From: Rhodanobacter sp. ANJX3
GTDB taxonomy: Bacteria > Pseudomonadota > Gammaproteobacteria > Xanthomonadales > Rhodanobacteraceae
Assembly: GCF_014200755.1 (NCBI RefSeq)
Contig: NZ_JACHCM010000002.1
Location: 1-64,000 of the forward strand
Reading direction: 5' to 3'
Length of the DNA stretch: 64,000 nucleotides
In this document: positions 18,223-27,955 of the stretch, in pieces
Position numbering within the stretch: position 1 is the stretch's first letter
Layout: the number at the start of each line of letters is the position of its first letter
Notes under the pieces: generated by a model
What the model was told of the DNA's origin: nothing
Seen by the model: only the letters and a program-made list of their open reading frames with translations
Databases searched by the model: none
Position numbers and translations under genes: made by a program

Positions 18223-21200
18223 ATGCGGGAATGGAAACTGCCGCCATGGTCACATCCCTCCGCCTGGCGCGAGCCGGCGGGCAAATTCTATCGATCGCAC
18301 CGCACGCGCAAGACGCTGCGCATCGTCGTTATCGTATTGGTGGTGTTTGGCCTGCTGGGCTTTTTCGCGGCGCCGCCGCTGATACGCAGCCAGCTGCAAA
18401 GTCGATTGAGCCAGACCCTGCAGCGACCCGTCACCGTGCAGCAGGTGCACCTCAATCCGTTCACGCTGAGGCTTGCGCTGGACGGTTTGCATATCGGCGA
18501 TCGCGATGGCCGCAGCCGCTTCGTCGACATCGATCAACTGGTGATCGACGCGTCGTGGAGTTCGTTGTTTCGCTTCGCGCCGATTCTCGACCAGCTGCAG
18601 CTCGATCGACCGCGCATTTTGCTTGCACGCGACGGGCCGCAGCACTTCAACTTTTCCGATTTGATCGACAAGTTCGCCGGCGGCTCGGCCGAGCCGAATG
18701 CATCGCCAGCGCGATTCGCGCTGTACAACATCAGCGTGCATCAGGGTGATGTCGTTTTCGACGACAGTGTGCAGAAGGCGCATCACGAAGTAGCCCAGCT
18801 GGAGCTGGGCATCCCGTTTATCGCCAACCTGCCGAGCGATACCGATATCTTCGTGCAACCGCTGCTGGCGATGACGGTAGACAGCAGCGCCGTCAGGCTA
18901 GCCGGTCAAATCAAGCCGTTCGCCAGCACGCGCGAGTCGGTGATGCATTTTCACCTCGATCATCTCGACCTACCCCGCTACCTCGGCTACGTGCCGGCAC
19001 TGCCGATAGGGATAGCAAAAGGGCAGCTCTCCGGCGAGCTGGATCTGCACTTCATCGCCGACCCGAAAACACCGCGCCTCAGCCTCACCGGCACACTGCA
19101 ACTGGACCAGCTGGCGGTGACCGGCAAAGACTCGACGCCACTGCTCAGCCTCCAGCAAGCCCAGGCACAGCTGACCGACGTACAGCCGCTGATCGCACGC
19201 TACACGCTCGGCACGCTGCGTCTGGATCATCCCGAGCTGAAGTACGTCAGCTTGGCCGCAGGTCACAGCAACTTCGATCCGCTGCTCGGTGACGGCAAAC
19301 CCGGCGAAGGTGCAAAGACTGCCGTGCGTATCGCGCAACTGGATATCAGCGGCGGCCATCTGCTTTACGTCGATAAAACCGGTCCATCACCGACTCAGCT
19401 GAGCGTGGAAGACCTGAGCGGCAGCATCGACGGGTTGACGACAGTGTCGGCACCGCCGGCCACGCTCAATATGACTGCCCAGCTCAATGGCGGCAGCCTG
19501 AAAGCGAAAGGCACGGTCGATATCGCCGCCAGCCAGTTTCGCGGCCATGTCAGTCTGGATGGCGTGGACATGGCGCCGCTGCAAGGTATCGGTGACCCCA
19601 CGCTTGCGGCAAACCTGAGCGGCAAACTCGCCGCCCATGGACAACTTCGGGCGCAGTGGCACGGTCCCTTCAATGCGCAACTCAACAGCGCGCAGATCAC
19701 GCTGAGCGACGTGGCGCTGCTACCGAAGAAGCGCAAGGATTCGGGCGTGCAGTGGAAAAGCCTGCTGCTCGGTCTCGACCAGCTCGACCTGGCCAAAAAA
19801 GAGGCGAAGCTCGCCACGGTGACGTTTAAAGGATTGACTGTCGATGCGCAGCGACTGGCCAATGGCAACGTCGATCTGGCGGAGCTCGCGTCTTCACCCG
19901 CAGCTTCAACATCCGCATCGTACTCACCCGCTGCGGAAGGACATAAAAAATCCAGAACATCCAAAGAAACAGCATCGACCGGCATCTGGCACTGGCATAT
20001 CGACCACTTCTTGCTTGATGACGGCGCCTTCGCGCTGACCGATCAAAAAACGCCTGGCAAACCGCAGACCTTGAAGCTCAGCAAGATCAGCCTGAAGGCG
20101 GACGGTCTTTCCGATGACATGCATCAGCCGTTGAAGATCGACATCTCCGGCTCTATCGGCAAGAACGGCAGCTATCAGATCAGCGGTAAGGTGACGCCAC
20201 AGCCGCTGGACGCGCAGCTGCAGATCAAGACGATGCGACTCAATCTGGCACCGTTCGAGAACTACGGCAGCGTGCCGCTGAATGTCCTGGTCAGCAGCGC
20301 ACTGCTGACCAGTAACGGGCGCGTCCACTACGCGCAGCGCGGTGATCAATCGACGACGGATTACCGCGGTGTCGTCACGCTGGGCCGCGTGCGAGTGCAA
20401 GACAAGGTCAGCGGCGACGATTTCTTGCGTTGGGAAGCGCTGACGCTGAACGGCTTGAGCGTGCAGCTGGGCGAAGGTGCGCCGAAAGTTTCCATCGCGG
20501 CACTGACGATCGATCAGATTTACGCGCGGCTGATCATCAATGCCAATGGACGGCTGAATACGCAGGACGTGGTGACCAATCCCGCCAGCGCCCCCGTATC
20601 GGTGACCCGCGCCGAAACTACACCCGCTGCGGCTGCTAGCGCCGCCGCGCCGGCGATTGTGAGCAATCTGCCGACACCTCAGATGCATATCGGCGCCGTC
20701 ACGGTGACAAACAGCCAGCTCAATTACACCGACAACTTCATCAAGCCCAATTACACCGCCAATATCACCCAGCTGACTGGCAAGATCGGCGGCTTCGGCA
20801 CCGACAACGGGCCGCCGGCCGACCTCAGCCTGCAGGGCGAACTCGACGACAACTCGCCAGTGGATATCGAAGGCTCGATCAATCCGCTGGCGCCAGTGGC
20901 ATTTCTCGATATCACCGGCAAAGCGGAGGGCATCGAGCTGACCAACCTCAGCGCCTACTCCGGCAAATACACCGGCTATCCGATTACCAAGGGCCGGCTC
21001 AATGCCGACGTCCATTACAAACTGGATCAGCGCAAGCTGTCGGCGGACAACCATATCTTCATCGACCAGCTGACCTTCGGCGACCGCATCGAGGGTAAAG
21101 GCATCAGCCATCTGCCGGTAAAACTGGCGGTTGCGCTGCTGAAGGATTCGCAGGGACGCATCGACGTCCATCTGCCGGTTTCCGGCTCGCTGGACGATCC

Positions 21201-21870
21201 CAAGTTCAGCATCGGCGGACTGGTCTGGCACGCGTTCGTCAACCTGATCGGCCGTGCCGTCACCGCGCCGTTCCGGCTGCTGGCCTCGGCGTTCGGCGGT
21301 GGCTCTGGCCAGGATCTTGGGTATGTGGCGTTTGCGCCGGGCAGCAGCGAGCTCAGCGCCGACGCCCAGAAAAAACTCGCGCTCATCGTCAAGGCACTGA
21401 CGGACAAGCCCTCGCTCAACCTGGACATCATCGGCCGCGCAGACCCTTCCAAGGATGAGAGCGGATTGCGCAGCGTCACCGTCGATCAGCTCGTTCGCGC
21501 CGAGCGGCGCGACGACGAAGGCGACAAAGCAGATGCACCGGCTTTCGCCGACGAAACCCCGCTGAGCCCCGACGACTACAATAAATATCTGACCAAAGCC
21601 TACAGGCACGCCAAATTCAAGAAACCGCGCGATCTGATAGGACTGACCAAATCGCAGCCGCCGGAGGTAATGAAAAGCATGCTGGAGGCCAGCGTGTCCA
21701 CGGATACCGATGCCATGCGCCGTCTGGCCCAGCAGCGCGCGGATGCCGTTCGCGGCTGGCTGCGTGGCAAAGTGCCGGACAAGCGATTGTTCGTGCTGGC
21801 ACCGAAACTCGATGCCAAGGGTATCGACGACAAGGGCGCGACCACCCGCGTCGACTTCGGGCTGCACTGA
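18223..21870 (+). CDS. large DUF748 / AsmA-like envelope protein
   Basis: A 1215-aa protein with a short basic N-terminus, one membrane helix (hydrophobic IVVIVLVVFGLLGFF) and a very long periplasmic beta-rich region typical of DUF748. DUF748 is related to AsmA/TamB-type bridge proteins thought to move lipids between membranes. Near the C-terminus (from about base 21320) an OmpA-like peptidoglycan-binding stretch begins YVAFAPGSSELSADAQKKL. Ala/Ser/Thr-rich linkers occur around 19900 and 20590. I choose ATG 18223 because AGGGGAG lies 10 nt upstream; ATG 18193 would add ten residues. It sits between tdh and kbl; a metabolic link is not obvious. Confidence 0.85.
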   Translation: MREWKLPPWSHPSAWREPAGKFYRSHRTRKTLRIVVIVLVVFGLLGFFAAPPLIRSQLQSRLSQTLQRPVTVQQVHLNPFTLRLALDGLHIGDRDGRSRFVDIDQLVIDASWSSLFRFAPILDQLQLDRPRILLARDGPQHFNFSDLIDKFAGGSAEPNASPARFALYNISVHQGDVVFDDSVQKAHHEVAQLELGIPFIANLPSDTDIFVQPLLAMTVDSSAVRLAGQIKPFASTRESVMHFHLDHLDLPRYLGYVPALPIGIAKGQLSGELDLHFIADPKTPRLSLTGTLQLDQLAVTGKDSTPLLSLQQAQAQLTDVQPLIARYTLGTLRLDHPELKYVSLAAGHSNFDPLLGDGKPGEGAKTAVRIAQLDISGGHLLYVDKTGPSPTQLSVEDLSGSIDGLTTVSAPPATLNMTAQLNGGSLKAKGTVDIAASQFRGHVSLDGVDMAPLQGIGDPTLAANLSGKLAAHGQLRAQWHGPFNAQLNSAQITLSDVALLPKKRKDSGVQWKSLLLGLDQLDLAKKEAKLATVTFKGLTVDAQRLANGNVDLAELASSPAASTSASYSPAAEGHKKSRTSKETASTGIWHWHIDHFLLDDGAFALTDQKTPGKPQTLKLSKISLKADGLSDDMHQPLKIDISGSIGKNGSYQISGKVTPQPLDAQLQIKTMRLNLAPFENYGSVPLNVLVSSALLTSNGRVHYAQRGDQSTTDYRGVVTLGRVRVQDKVSGDDFLRWEALTLNGLSVQLGEGAPKVSIAALTIDQIYARLIINANGRLNTQDVVTNPASAPVSVTRAETTPAAAASAAAPAIVSNLPTPQMHIGAVTVTNSQLNYTDNFIKPNYTANITQLTGKIGGFGTDNGPPADLSLQGELDDNSPVDIEGSINPLAPVAFLDITGKAEGIELTNLSAYSGKYTGYPITKGRLNADVHYKLDQRKLSADNHIFIDQLTFGDRIEGKGISHLPVKLAVALLKDSQGRIDVHLPVSGSLDDPKFSIGGLVWHAFVNLIGRAVTAPFRLLASAFGGGSGQDLGYVAFAPGSSELSADAQKKLALIVKALTDKPSLNLDIIGRADPSKDESGLRSVTVDQLVRAERRDDEGDKADAPAFADETPLSPDDYNKYLTKAYRHAKFKKPRDLIGLTKSQPPEVMKSMLEASVSTDTDAMRRLAQQRADAVRGWLRGKVPDKRLFVLAPKLDAKGIDDKGATTRVDFGLH

Positions 21871-21968
21871 AGATTCGCGGGTGTGTTGCCACGAGATGAT
21901 GCCCGAGGTTTTCCGATCGGCGCTGAAGGCTCACAATGGACACTTTCCTCCCGTCGGAATTTCCCATC

Positions 21969-23168
21969 ATGAGCTACCCCGGCCAGGCGCGCTACCAGAG
22001 CGAACTCGAATCCATCCGCGAGCAGGGCCTGTTCAAGGCCGAGCGCATCATCACCTCGCCGCAGTCGGCGGAAATCACCCTGGCCGACGGCCGCAAAGTA
22101 TTGAATTTCTGTGCCAATAATTACCTGGGACTGGCCGATCATCCCGATGTAATCCAGGCCGCGAAAGACGCGCTGGATACGCACGGCTTCGGCATGGCGT
22201 CGGTGCGTTTCATCTGCGGCACGCAGGACCTGCACAAGCAGCTGGAAGCGAAGATTGCCGAATTCTTCGGTACCGAGGACACCATCCTCTATGCAGCCTG
22301 CTTCGATGCCAACGGCGGCCTGTTCGAGCCGCTGTTCGGCGAAGAAGACGCGATCATCTCCGATGCGCTCAACCACGCCTCGATCATCGACGGCATCCGC
22401 CTGTGCAAGGCCAAGCGCTTTCGCTACGGCAACTGCGACATGGCCGATCTGGAAGCACAGCTGCAGGCCGCCGACGCCGCCGGCGCGCGCACCAAGCTGA
22501 TCACCAGCGACGGCGCGTTTTCCATGGACGGCTTTATCGCGCCGCTGGATCAGATCACCGCGCTGGCTAAAAAATACAACGCGCTGGTCCACATCGACGA
22601 ATGCCACTGCACGGGGTTTCTCGGCGAACATGGTCGCGGTGCGGCCGAAGTACATGGCGTGATGGACAAGATCGACATCTTCACCGGCACGCTGGGCAAG
22701 GCGCTCGGTGGCGCGCTGGGCGGTTTCACCACCGGTCGCAAGGAGGTGATCGAGATGCTGCGCCAGCGTTCGCGCCCCTATCTTTTCTCCAACTCGCTAC
22801 CGCCGCACGTCGTCGCAGCGGGCATCAAGGTTTTCGATATGCTGGCCGCCGCTGGCGACCTGCGCAAAAAAGTCCAGGACAACACGCGGTACTTCCGCGA
22901 ACAGATGACGGCGGCAGGCTTCGATATTCGCCCCGGCGTGCATCCCATCGTACCGGTGATGATCTACGACGCACCCAAGGCACAAGCCATGGCGACGGCA
23001 CTGCTCGAGCAAGGTATTTACGTCACCGGTTTCTTCTTCCCGGTGGTGCCGCAGGGCAAGGCGCGGATACGTACGCAGATGAGTGCCGCTCACACGCGCG
23101 AGCATCTGGACAAGGCCATTGCTGCATTTACCCAAGTGGGTAAACAGCTCGGCGTAATTGGCGCATAA
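21969..23168 (+). CDS. kbl: glycine C-acetyltransferase (2-amino-3-ketobutyrate CoA ligase)
   Basis: A 399-aa PLP enzyme of the alpha-oxoamine synthase family. It cleaves 2-amino-3-ketobutyrate with CoA to glycine and acetyl-CoA, the second step of threonine catabolism after Tdh. The PLP lysine is Lys244 in GTLGKALGG. The conserved NYLGLADHP and [10 protein letters not shown] motifs are present, and the active-site segment reads [13 protein letters not shown] use ATG 21969 (MSYPGQ); an upstream in-frame ATG at 21936 adds 11 residues not in the family. Confidence 0.96.
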   Translation: MSYPGQARYQSELESIREQGLFKAERIITSPQSAEITLADGRKVLNFCANNYLGLADHPDVIQAAKDALDTHGFGMASVRFICGTQDLHKQLEAKIAEFFGTEDTILYAACFDANGGLFEPLFGEEDAIISDALNHASIIDGIRLCKAKRFRYGNCDMADLEAQLQAADAAGARTKLITSDGAFSMDGFIAPLDQITALAKKYNALVHIDECHCTGFLGEHGRGAAEVHGVMDKIDIFTGTLGKALGGALGGFTTGRKEVIEMLRQRSRPYLFSNSLPPHVVAAGIKVFDMLAAAGDLRKKVQDNTRYFREQMTAAGFDIRPGVHPIVPVMIYDAPKAQAMATALLEQGIYVTGFFFPVVPQGKARIRTQMSAAHTREHLDKAIAAFTQVGKQLGVIGA

Positions 23169-23191
23169 ACTTTTCGGACAGCTCGCTCTCG

Positions 23192-23959
23192 CTATCGACG
23201 GGTAGCCAGAGCACGCACCTCGTCGGCAGTGAGCTGGCGCCACTGACCTTTGACCAACTCGCCGAGAGCGAGCGGCCCGATGCTGACGCGAATCAAGCGC
23301 AGTACGTCAAACCCCAATGCCGCAAGCAGGCGGCGAATATGCCGGTTGCGGCCTTCGTCCAGCACCACTTCGAGCCAAGCGTTTTTTTCGCCCGATCGGA
23401 GCAGAACTGCGCGCTTTGCTTTGAGCAGATCGCCCGATTCGGTGACGCCTTCCAACATTTTCTCGAGCGTCACATGATCCGGTTGCCCGGCAACCTGGAC
23501 GTGATAGGTCTTGTCCAAGTGAGTTGCCGGATCGGTAATGCCAGAGGCCCACGCGGTGTCGTTACTGAGCAGGAGCAAGCCTTCGCTGGCTTTGTCGAGC
23601 CTGCCCACCGGACCGAGCCACGGCAAACCTGCAGCAGCAAGGGCGGTATAGACCGTGTCGCGCCCTCGCTCGTCGGCAGCGCTGACGACCAATCCACGCG
23701 GCTTGTTGAACATTACATACACATGGGTCGTGGCCTCGACGTTATTACCGTCGACCGCAATCGCCGACTTGCCCATCACGGTCGGAAACTGCGGATCGCG
23801 TTGCACGCGACCATCAACGCTGACCCGACCTTCGCGAATCCACTGTTCGGCCTGAGTGCGCGAGCATATGCCCATCTTGGACAGCACCCGCGCGAGGCCG
23901 AATCGCGGCAATGTTGCGGTGACCGCGGTACGCGTTGAACGAGAAATGAGACGATTCAT
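23192..23959 (-). CDS. rRNA pseudouridine synthase, RsuA/RluB/E/F family
   Basis: A 255-aa enzyme with an N-terminal S4 RNA-binding domain (about 22-68) and a pseudouridine synthase domain. The catalytic Asp lies in GRLDKASEGLLLLSND, and the family C-terminal EGRNRHIRRLLAALG motif is present. It isomerises a uridine in rRNA. The target cannot be assigned from sequence, and a second paralogue (RluB) occurs at 48693. The first 20 residues are basic and not part of the S4 fold. It converges with kbl. Confidence 0.9.
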   Translation of the reverse strand: MNRLISRSTRTAVTATLPRFGLARVLSKMGICSRTQAEQWIREGRVSVDGRVQRDPQFPTVMGKSAIAVDGNNVEATTHVYVMFNKPRGLVVSAADERGRDTVYTALAAAGLPWLGPVGRLDKASEGLLLLSNDTAWASGITDPATHLDKTYHVQVAGQPDHVTLEKMLEGVTESGDLLKAKRAVLLRSGEKNAWLEVVLDEGRNRHIRRLLAALGFDVLRLIRVSIGPLALGELVKGQWRQLTADEVRALATRR

Positions 23960-24057
23960 CTTTCTAGCCTATCGGCGCCTACCGCTTTGCTACAAGCACT
24001 GCTGAAGGGTGCCCATGAACATGCTGCGCGCTAAAGTCGCTTTAAGCGACCGCCCAT

Positions 24058-24087
24058 AAAAAAACCCGGCCGAAGCCGGGTTTTTTT
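24058..24087 (-). terminator. terminator of the OmpA-family gene
   Basis: Perfect 13-bp inverted repeat AAAAAAACCCGGC / GCCGGGTTTTTTT with a CGAA tetraloop. It lies 20 bp after the stop and could act in both directions. Confidence 0.9.
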
Positions 24088-24106
24088 ATTCACTTGCTGC
24101 GGTCTA

Positions 24107-25300
24107 TTACTGCTTGACCTGCAGTTCGGTACGACGGTTCTGGGCGCGACCGGCATCCGTGGCGTTGTCGCCAATCGGATCGTTCTTGCCGTGACCGATC
24201 GGGCCGTCGAGGCGGCTTGCATCGATACCGTGGCTGGTCAGGTAGTCATACACGATCTGTGCACGACGCTCGGACAGGCTCTGGTTGTAAGCATCGGTAC
24301 CCTTGCTGTCGGTGTAGCCAGCAACGGTCACGTGCACCTGCGGGTAACGCTGCAGCGTGTCGACAGCCTGGTTCAGCACAGCCAGCGAGTCCGCGGTCGG
24401 AATAGCAAGAGCCTTGCCGATTTCGCTCGCCTTCACATGGCCCTTCTTCGGGAAGTCGAACTTGAAGTTCACGCCGCGCAGGTCGATGACGACCTTCTGC
24501 GGGCAACCGTCAGGTCCAACGATCGTGCCGGCCGGGGTGTTCGGGCACTTGTCGTCGCAATCGTTCACGCCGTCGTGGTCGCTGTCCATGGTGGAGCAGT
24601 CAGGCGCCGGCGGCGGCGGAGCAACGGCCGGAGCCGGAGCGGCCGGCGGAGCGCCGAAGCGCGAGACGATGCTCAGGCCCAGAAACGCATCGCCGTAACC
24701 GTTGCGGTTGCTGTTGTTGCCGGTCGAAGCAAAAGCCGGGTTCTCGCTGGTCTTGTCGTCCCAGTCATAACGGTAGCCGGCTTCCAAACGGACGTCGGTG
24801 CTATCGGTAACGGTCTTGGACACGCCGACGCCGAGCTCGGCAGCCGGGGACCAGCCGCTGTCATACGGGTTGTTGTGGTGGCTGCCCAGCACGCCGGCCA
24901 GCAGGTACGGGCGGAACGCATTCCAGTCGCCAACGTAGTAACGAGCGGCTACGCCGACGTTGTTATTGGCCCACGAGCTGTCGCCCTGGCCGCCACCGTT
25001 GGCCGGACCGCGATCGATCTTGCGCTTGGTGCGGTCAACGAACAGGTCGATCGACAGGTTCGGGGTGAAGAACTTACCAAAGCCCAGGCCGTAGTAGAAC
25101 TGGCGGCTGTTGGTGTTGCGCTTGTCGTCGTTGTAGTAGCCGCCAACGGTCGGAGCAATGTACCAACGGTCGTCGAAGCTCGAAACCGGAGCAGTCGAAG
25201 CCGAAGTGTCACCGGCCGGAGCAGCTGCGTCTTGCGCATGAACGGCACCTACGCCGCCCAGGGCCAGCGCGATCAGAAAATATAAGCCCTTACGATTCAT
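24107..25300 (-). CDS. OmpA family outer membrane protein with TSP3-type linker
   Basis: A 397-aa outer membrane protein. The signal peptide cleaves near residue 22 (AVHA-QD). An N-terminal eight-strand barrel spans about 45-205. Next come an Ala/Pro linker and a thrombospondin-3-like calcium loop (DSDHDGVNDCDDKCPNTPAG) with two disulphide-ready cysteines. The C-terminal OmpA domain has VTVAGYTDSKGTDAYNQSLSERRA, which anchors to peptidoglycan. ATG 25300 is used because GAGGAG lies just upstream; the ATG at 25315 overlaps that site. It is strongly expressed in relatives, which is inferred from the family. Confidence 0.93.
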   Translation of the reverse strand: MNRKGLYFLIALALGGVGAVHAQDAAAPAGDTSASTAPVSSFDDRWYIAPTVGGYYNDDKRNTNSRQFYYGLGFGKFFTPNLSIDLFVDRTKRKIDRGPANGGGQGDSSWANNNVGVAARYYVGDWNAFRPYLLAGVLGSHHNNPYDSGWSPAAELGVGVSKTVTDSTDVRLEAGYRYDWDDKTSENPAFASTGNNSNRNGYGDAFLGLSIVSRFGAPPAAPAPAVAPPPPAPDCSTMDSDHDGVNDCDDKCPNTPAGTIVGPDGCPQKVVIDLRGVNFKFDFPKKGHVKASEIGKALAIPTADSLAVLNQAVDTLQRYPQVHVTVAGYTDSKGTDAYNQSLSERRAQIVYDYLTSHGIDASRLDGPIGHGKNDPIGDNATDAGRAQNRRTELQVKQ

Positions 25301-25871
25301 CAGGTGTCTCCTCATTTTTAGGTTTTTTTTCGCGTCCGTTCAAATCAAACCGGAAATCGCGTATCACAACTAAGGTTACGTCATTCAGGGTTTTAAGCCC
25401 GTGCCTGGCGTTCATGCAACAAGCGGTGGAGAGTGTAGCAAATTCGTTAAGTGGTTGGGGAGTTAACACATTGGCAACTTATCTACCCCGGTGAGACTTC
25501 ATTCAGGAAACTCTCGTGCCTATCAAGTGCATAGACCCTGAGATAATCCATCTCCAGCCACCACCAGCATGGCTCAAACCAATTCGCCTCAATTCGTTTA
25601 AGCACGAGAATTGAACGTCAGCCCCGTTCTCATGCGCTTAATATTCCAGTCACCTCGTCTTTACAATGTGAAGAGCGCGAGCAAGGCCTGTAAAGAATGG
25701 CTTGCCCGCCGGTTCAGGCGCTTATTTGCCAGACAGGCCGAGATACTGCGCATCCAGCACACCGACACCGGTGTTTCCAGCGACTGCTCCTGGTAGGTAC
25801 ATCCAGTAACGACTTATGAAGGCCCGCACCCGGCATGCAAGTACGTCAAAACGGTAATACCTAGGCTGCGC
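25301..25871. other. long intergenic region between ompA-like and terC-like genes
   Basis: About 570 bp. It must hold the promoter and leader of the minus-strand OmpA gene, and the stretch near 25321-25460 is AT-rich. Short ORFs on either strand (a 61-aa frame at 25611-25796 and an 83-aa frame opposite) have no domain or convincing ribosome-binding site. No structured RNA is recognised before the riboswitch promoter. Confidence 0.4.
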
Positions 25872-25900
25872 TTGACCTGCCCGCCCCAGCCGCTGACAAT
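25872..25900 (+). promoter_or_regulatory. sigma-70 promoter of the riboswitch transcript
   Basis: TTGACC (25872-25877), a 17-bp spacer and GACAAT (25895-25900). Transcription would start about 25907, just before the riboswitch aptamer. Confidence 0.65.
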
Positions 25901-25907
25901 CAAAACT

Positions 25908-26040
25908 CAAAGCCCAAAAGGGAGTAGTTCCCGACGCAAGCCTTCTTTGCGTCGGTGCCGTGATCGTCAACACGGGCGAATCTCGCCCCGGTCACGGCGG
26001 CAGCCACGTTGCGAACAAGACTTTTGCGGTGGAAGCGAGT
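25908..26040 (+). ncRNA. yybP-ykoY manganese riboswitch
   Basis: The leader carries the family's conserved pieces in order: AAAAGGGAGTAG (25917-25928), ATCGTCAACACGGG (25963-25976) and CAAGACTTTTGCGG (26016-26029). Helices are visible: CCGACGCAA / TTGCGTCGG (25931-25955), GCCGTGA / TCACGGC (25957-25963 with 25992-25998) and the nested hairpin GGGCGA / TCGCCC (25974-25988). This RNA class binds Mn2+ and turns on Mn-export and TerC-family genes. Here it precedes exactly such a gene. The switch mechanism between 26040 and 26088 is not resolved. Confidence 0.85.
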
Positions 26041-26088
26041 CGAGCGCACTCGTTCCCATCGCATTGTCCAACGCGCGTGGAAAATTGC

Positions 26089-26772
26089 ATGGAACTTTTA
26101 GGCAACGACTTTCTTGCCGGCCTGCTGGCCATCGTTTTGCTGGATCTGGTGCTTGCCGGTGACAATGCGATTGTCATCGCCATGGCCGCTCGTGCCTTGC
26201 CCAAGCCCTTACGGAAACGAGCCGTGTTCTGGGGCAGTTTCGGCGCCATCGCCGTACGAGCGCTGCTGACTACCGTGGTGGTTTATCTGCTCGAGCTACC
26301 CGGTTTAATGCTGGCCGGCGGTTTGTTGTTGCTGCCTATCGCCTGGAAGCTGCTGCAACAGCACGCCGACTCACAGCAGGAAGTCGGCGCGACGACCAGC
26401 TTCTGGGCCGCTCTGCGCACTATCCTGGTTGCCGATGCATTGATGGGAATGGACAACGTACTCGCGATCGCCGGAGCTTCCAGAGGGCATCTGCCGTTGG
26501 TGGCATTGGGCTTGCTGATCAGCGTGCCGCTAGTTGTATGGGGATCGACCCTGATTCTCAAACTTATCGAACGCTTTCCGGTCATCGTTTATATAGGCGC
26601 CGGTGCCATCGCGTGGACGGCGGGACACATGCTCGCCAGTGACGGACTGATTTCTGACTGGTTCGATGCCCGTGCTGGGGCAGCTTACGCCCTGCAAACC
26701 GCGCTGGTCATTGCCATCTGCGGCGGCAGCTGGTTGTTGCAGCGTTACGGGCGCCGTACGGCATCCCACTAA
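26089..26772 (+). CDS. TerC/YjbE family membrane transporter, Mn-riboswitch controlled
   Basis: A 227-aa integral membrane protein with about seven helices. It has the two hallmark acidic motifs LAGDNAIVIA (Asp25-Asn26) and MGMDNVLAIAG (Asp122-Asn123). TerC-family proteins move or protect against metal ions. Control by a yybP-ykoY element makes Mn2+ efflux or metalation of exported enzymes the most likely role. I use ATG 26089; the frame is open 43 codons further, but that stretch is the riboswitch itself. A terminator follows within 15 bp. Confidence 0.92.
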   Translation: MELLGNDFLAGLLAIVLLDLVLAGDNAIVIAMAARALPKPLRKRAVFWGSFGAIAVRALLTTVVVYLLELPGLMLAGGLLLLPIAWKLLQQHADSQQEVGATTSFWAALRTILVADALMGMDNVLAIAGASRGHLPLVALGLLISVPLVVWGSTLILKLIERFPVIVYIGAGAIAWTAGHMLASDGLISDWFDARAGAAYALQTALVIAICGGSWLLQRYGRRTASH

Positions 26773-26786
26773 GAAAACATCGATAA

Positions 26787-26816
26787 AAAAGCCGCAGCCC
26801 CAAGGCTACGGCTTTT
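26787..26816 (+). terminator. terminator between terC-like and OmpW-like genes
   Basis: Stem AAAAGCCG / CGGCTTTT extended by AGCC / GGCT with one mismatch and a CCAA loop. It serves the converging genes on both strands. Confidence 0.8.
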
Positions 26817-26856
26817 CGTGACGAATCGTCTCGTCGGCAAGATCAGCTATGCCTCG

Positions 26857-27696
26857 TCAGAAGCGAAATTTCACAAAGGCCGAGGGGCCATGCAGCTTGA
26901 GATCAAGATTCGCGTTATAGCTGTCCTGCTCATCGTTGAGCTTGATGCGGGTGTACGCGTACTCGGCACCGACGCCGACATTTTTCCACGGATACCATTC
27001 GAGCCCGAGTGCGGCGTTATAGATGTGGCCATTAAGGTCACCACCGTTCTTCTTGACGCCCGACGCATCGAAATACATGCGTACACTATCGCTGAACGCG
27101 TGGCGCCAGCCGATTTGCAGCAGAGGCGCACCAGCCGTTTTGCTGTAACCGGTTGAGGCCTCGGCGCTCTCCCCGTTCAACGTGGCGATACCGCTTATGC
27201 CCGCATGCACACGGTAGTACGCCGCACCAATGCCCAGCCCGAACACGTCGTTGCCGCTGCCAAACCACCAGCGATAAGCCGCGCTGCCGAAATCGAAATC
27301 GAGTTTGCCGCGAACGGAAGCCGAAGCGTCGTACTGATCGCCGCCATAGTTGATGGCATCGCTGAGTGTTTTGGTTTCCGTGCGATTGATGCTGAAATAA
27401 TCGAACGAAAAGCCCTGATGATCACCGATCAGGAAATCGAGCTTCACCCGCGGCACCGTCTTGTGGTCCTCCAGACCAAGGTCACGCTCCAGATTGACAT
27501 TGCCACTGAGCTGGCCGCTTTTATCGGCGGCGCCGATGTTGGTATCGGTGTTGGCGTAATAACCGCCGAGCGAAAGATCGAAGCGATCGAGCGCAGGCGA
27601 TACGTCAGCAAAAGACGCCGAACTCGCCAGAAGAAGGGGAATAGCCAGCAGATGGCTGCAGCGAACACGAGATGAAGCGGCAGTTAATAAACTCAT
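26857..27696 (-). CDS. OmpW-like outer membrane beta-barrel protein
   Basis: A 279-aa exported protein. Its signal peptide (hydrophobic LLAIPLLLASSASF, cleavage near FA-DV) is followed by alternating polar/hydrophobic strands and aromatic-rich turns, ending KFRF. The terminal Phe is the Bam recognition signature of outer membrane barrels. Glycine-rich strand starts (FDLSLGGYYANTD, FGLGIGAAYYRVH) suggest an eight-stranded porin-like barrel. It is transcribed alone; the substrate is unknown. Confidence 0.85.
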   Translation of the reverse strand: MSLLTAASSRVRCSHLLAIPLLLASSASFADVSPALDRFDLSLGGYYANTDTNIGAADKSGQLSGNVNLERDLGLEDHKTVPRVKLDFLIGDHQGFSFDYFSINRTETKTLSDAINYGGDQYDASASVRGKLDFDFGSAAYRWWFGSGNDVFGLGIGAAYYRVHAGISGIATLNGESAEASTGYSKTAGAPLLQIGWRHAFSDSVRMYFDASGVKKNGGDLNGHIYNAALGLEWYPWKNVGVGAEYAYTRIKLNDEQDSYNANLDLKLHGPSAFVKFRF

Positions 27697-27909
27697 TTTT
27701 ACGTTCCGTACTTTCCGGTATGGGAAACTAAAAATTAACTAAAACCCGGTGAAAATTTCGTCGAAAACGACCTTTTTCTTAGTGCATTTTCATCAATCCA
27801 AATCAGCACGCCGCCACCTCGCCTGCGCGAAAAATAACTGGGAAGTCGTCGGAATTTCAGCGAATTAAGCCGATCGGGTCTACGTGTGCGCGTCTGGGGA
27901 TGTACAAAG

Positions 27910-27938
27910 AAAAAGGGAGCCAGTCGGGCTCCCTTTTT
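27910..27938 (-). terminator. prpC terminator
   Basis: AAAAAGGGAGCC and GGCTCCCTTTTT form a 12-bp stem with a 5-nt loop, 18 bp past the prpC stop. Confidence 0.9.
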
Positions 27939-27955
27939 CATCGAATCGAAGCTGC

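Noticed and set aside
24036-24050. Perfect 15-base palindrome GTCGCTTTAAGCGAC between the pseudouridine synthase and the OmpA terminator
   Set aside because: Single copy, short, and not placed over a promoter that I can recognise.
25611-25796. 61-aa plus frame before the riboswitch
   Set aside because: Basic, no ribosome-binding site, no domain; probably chance.
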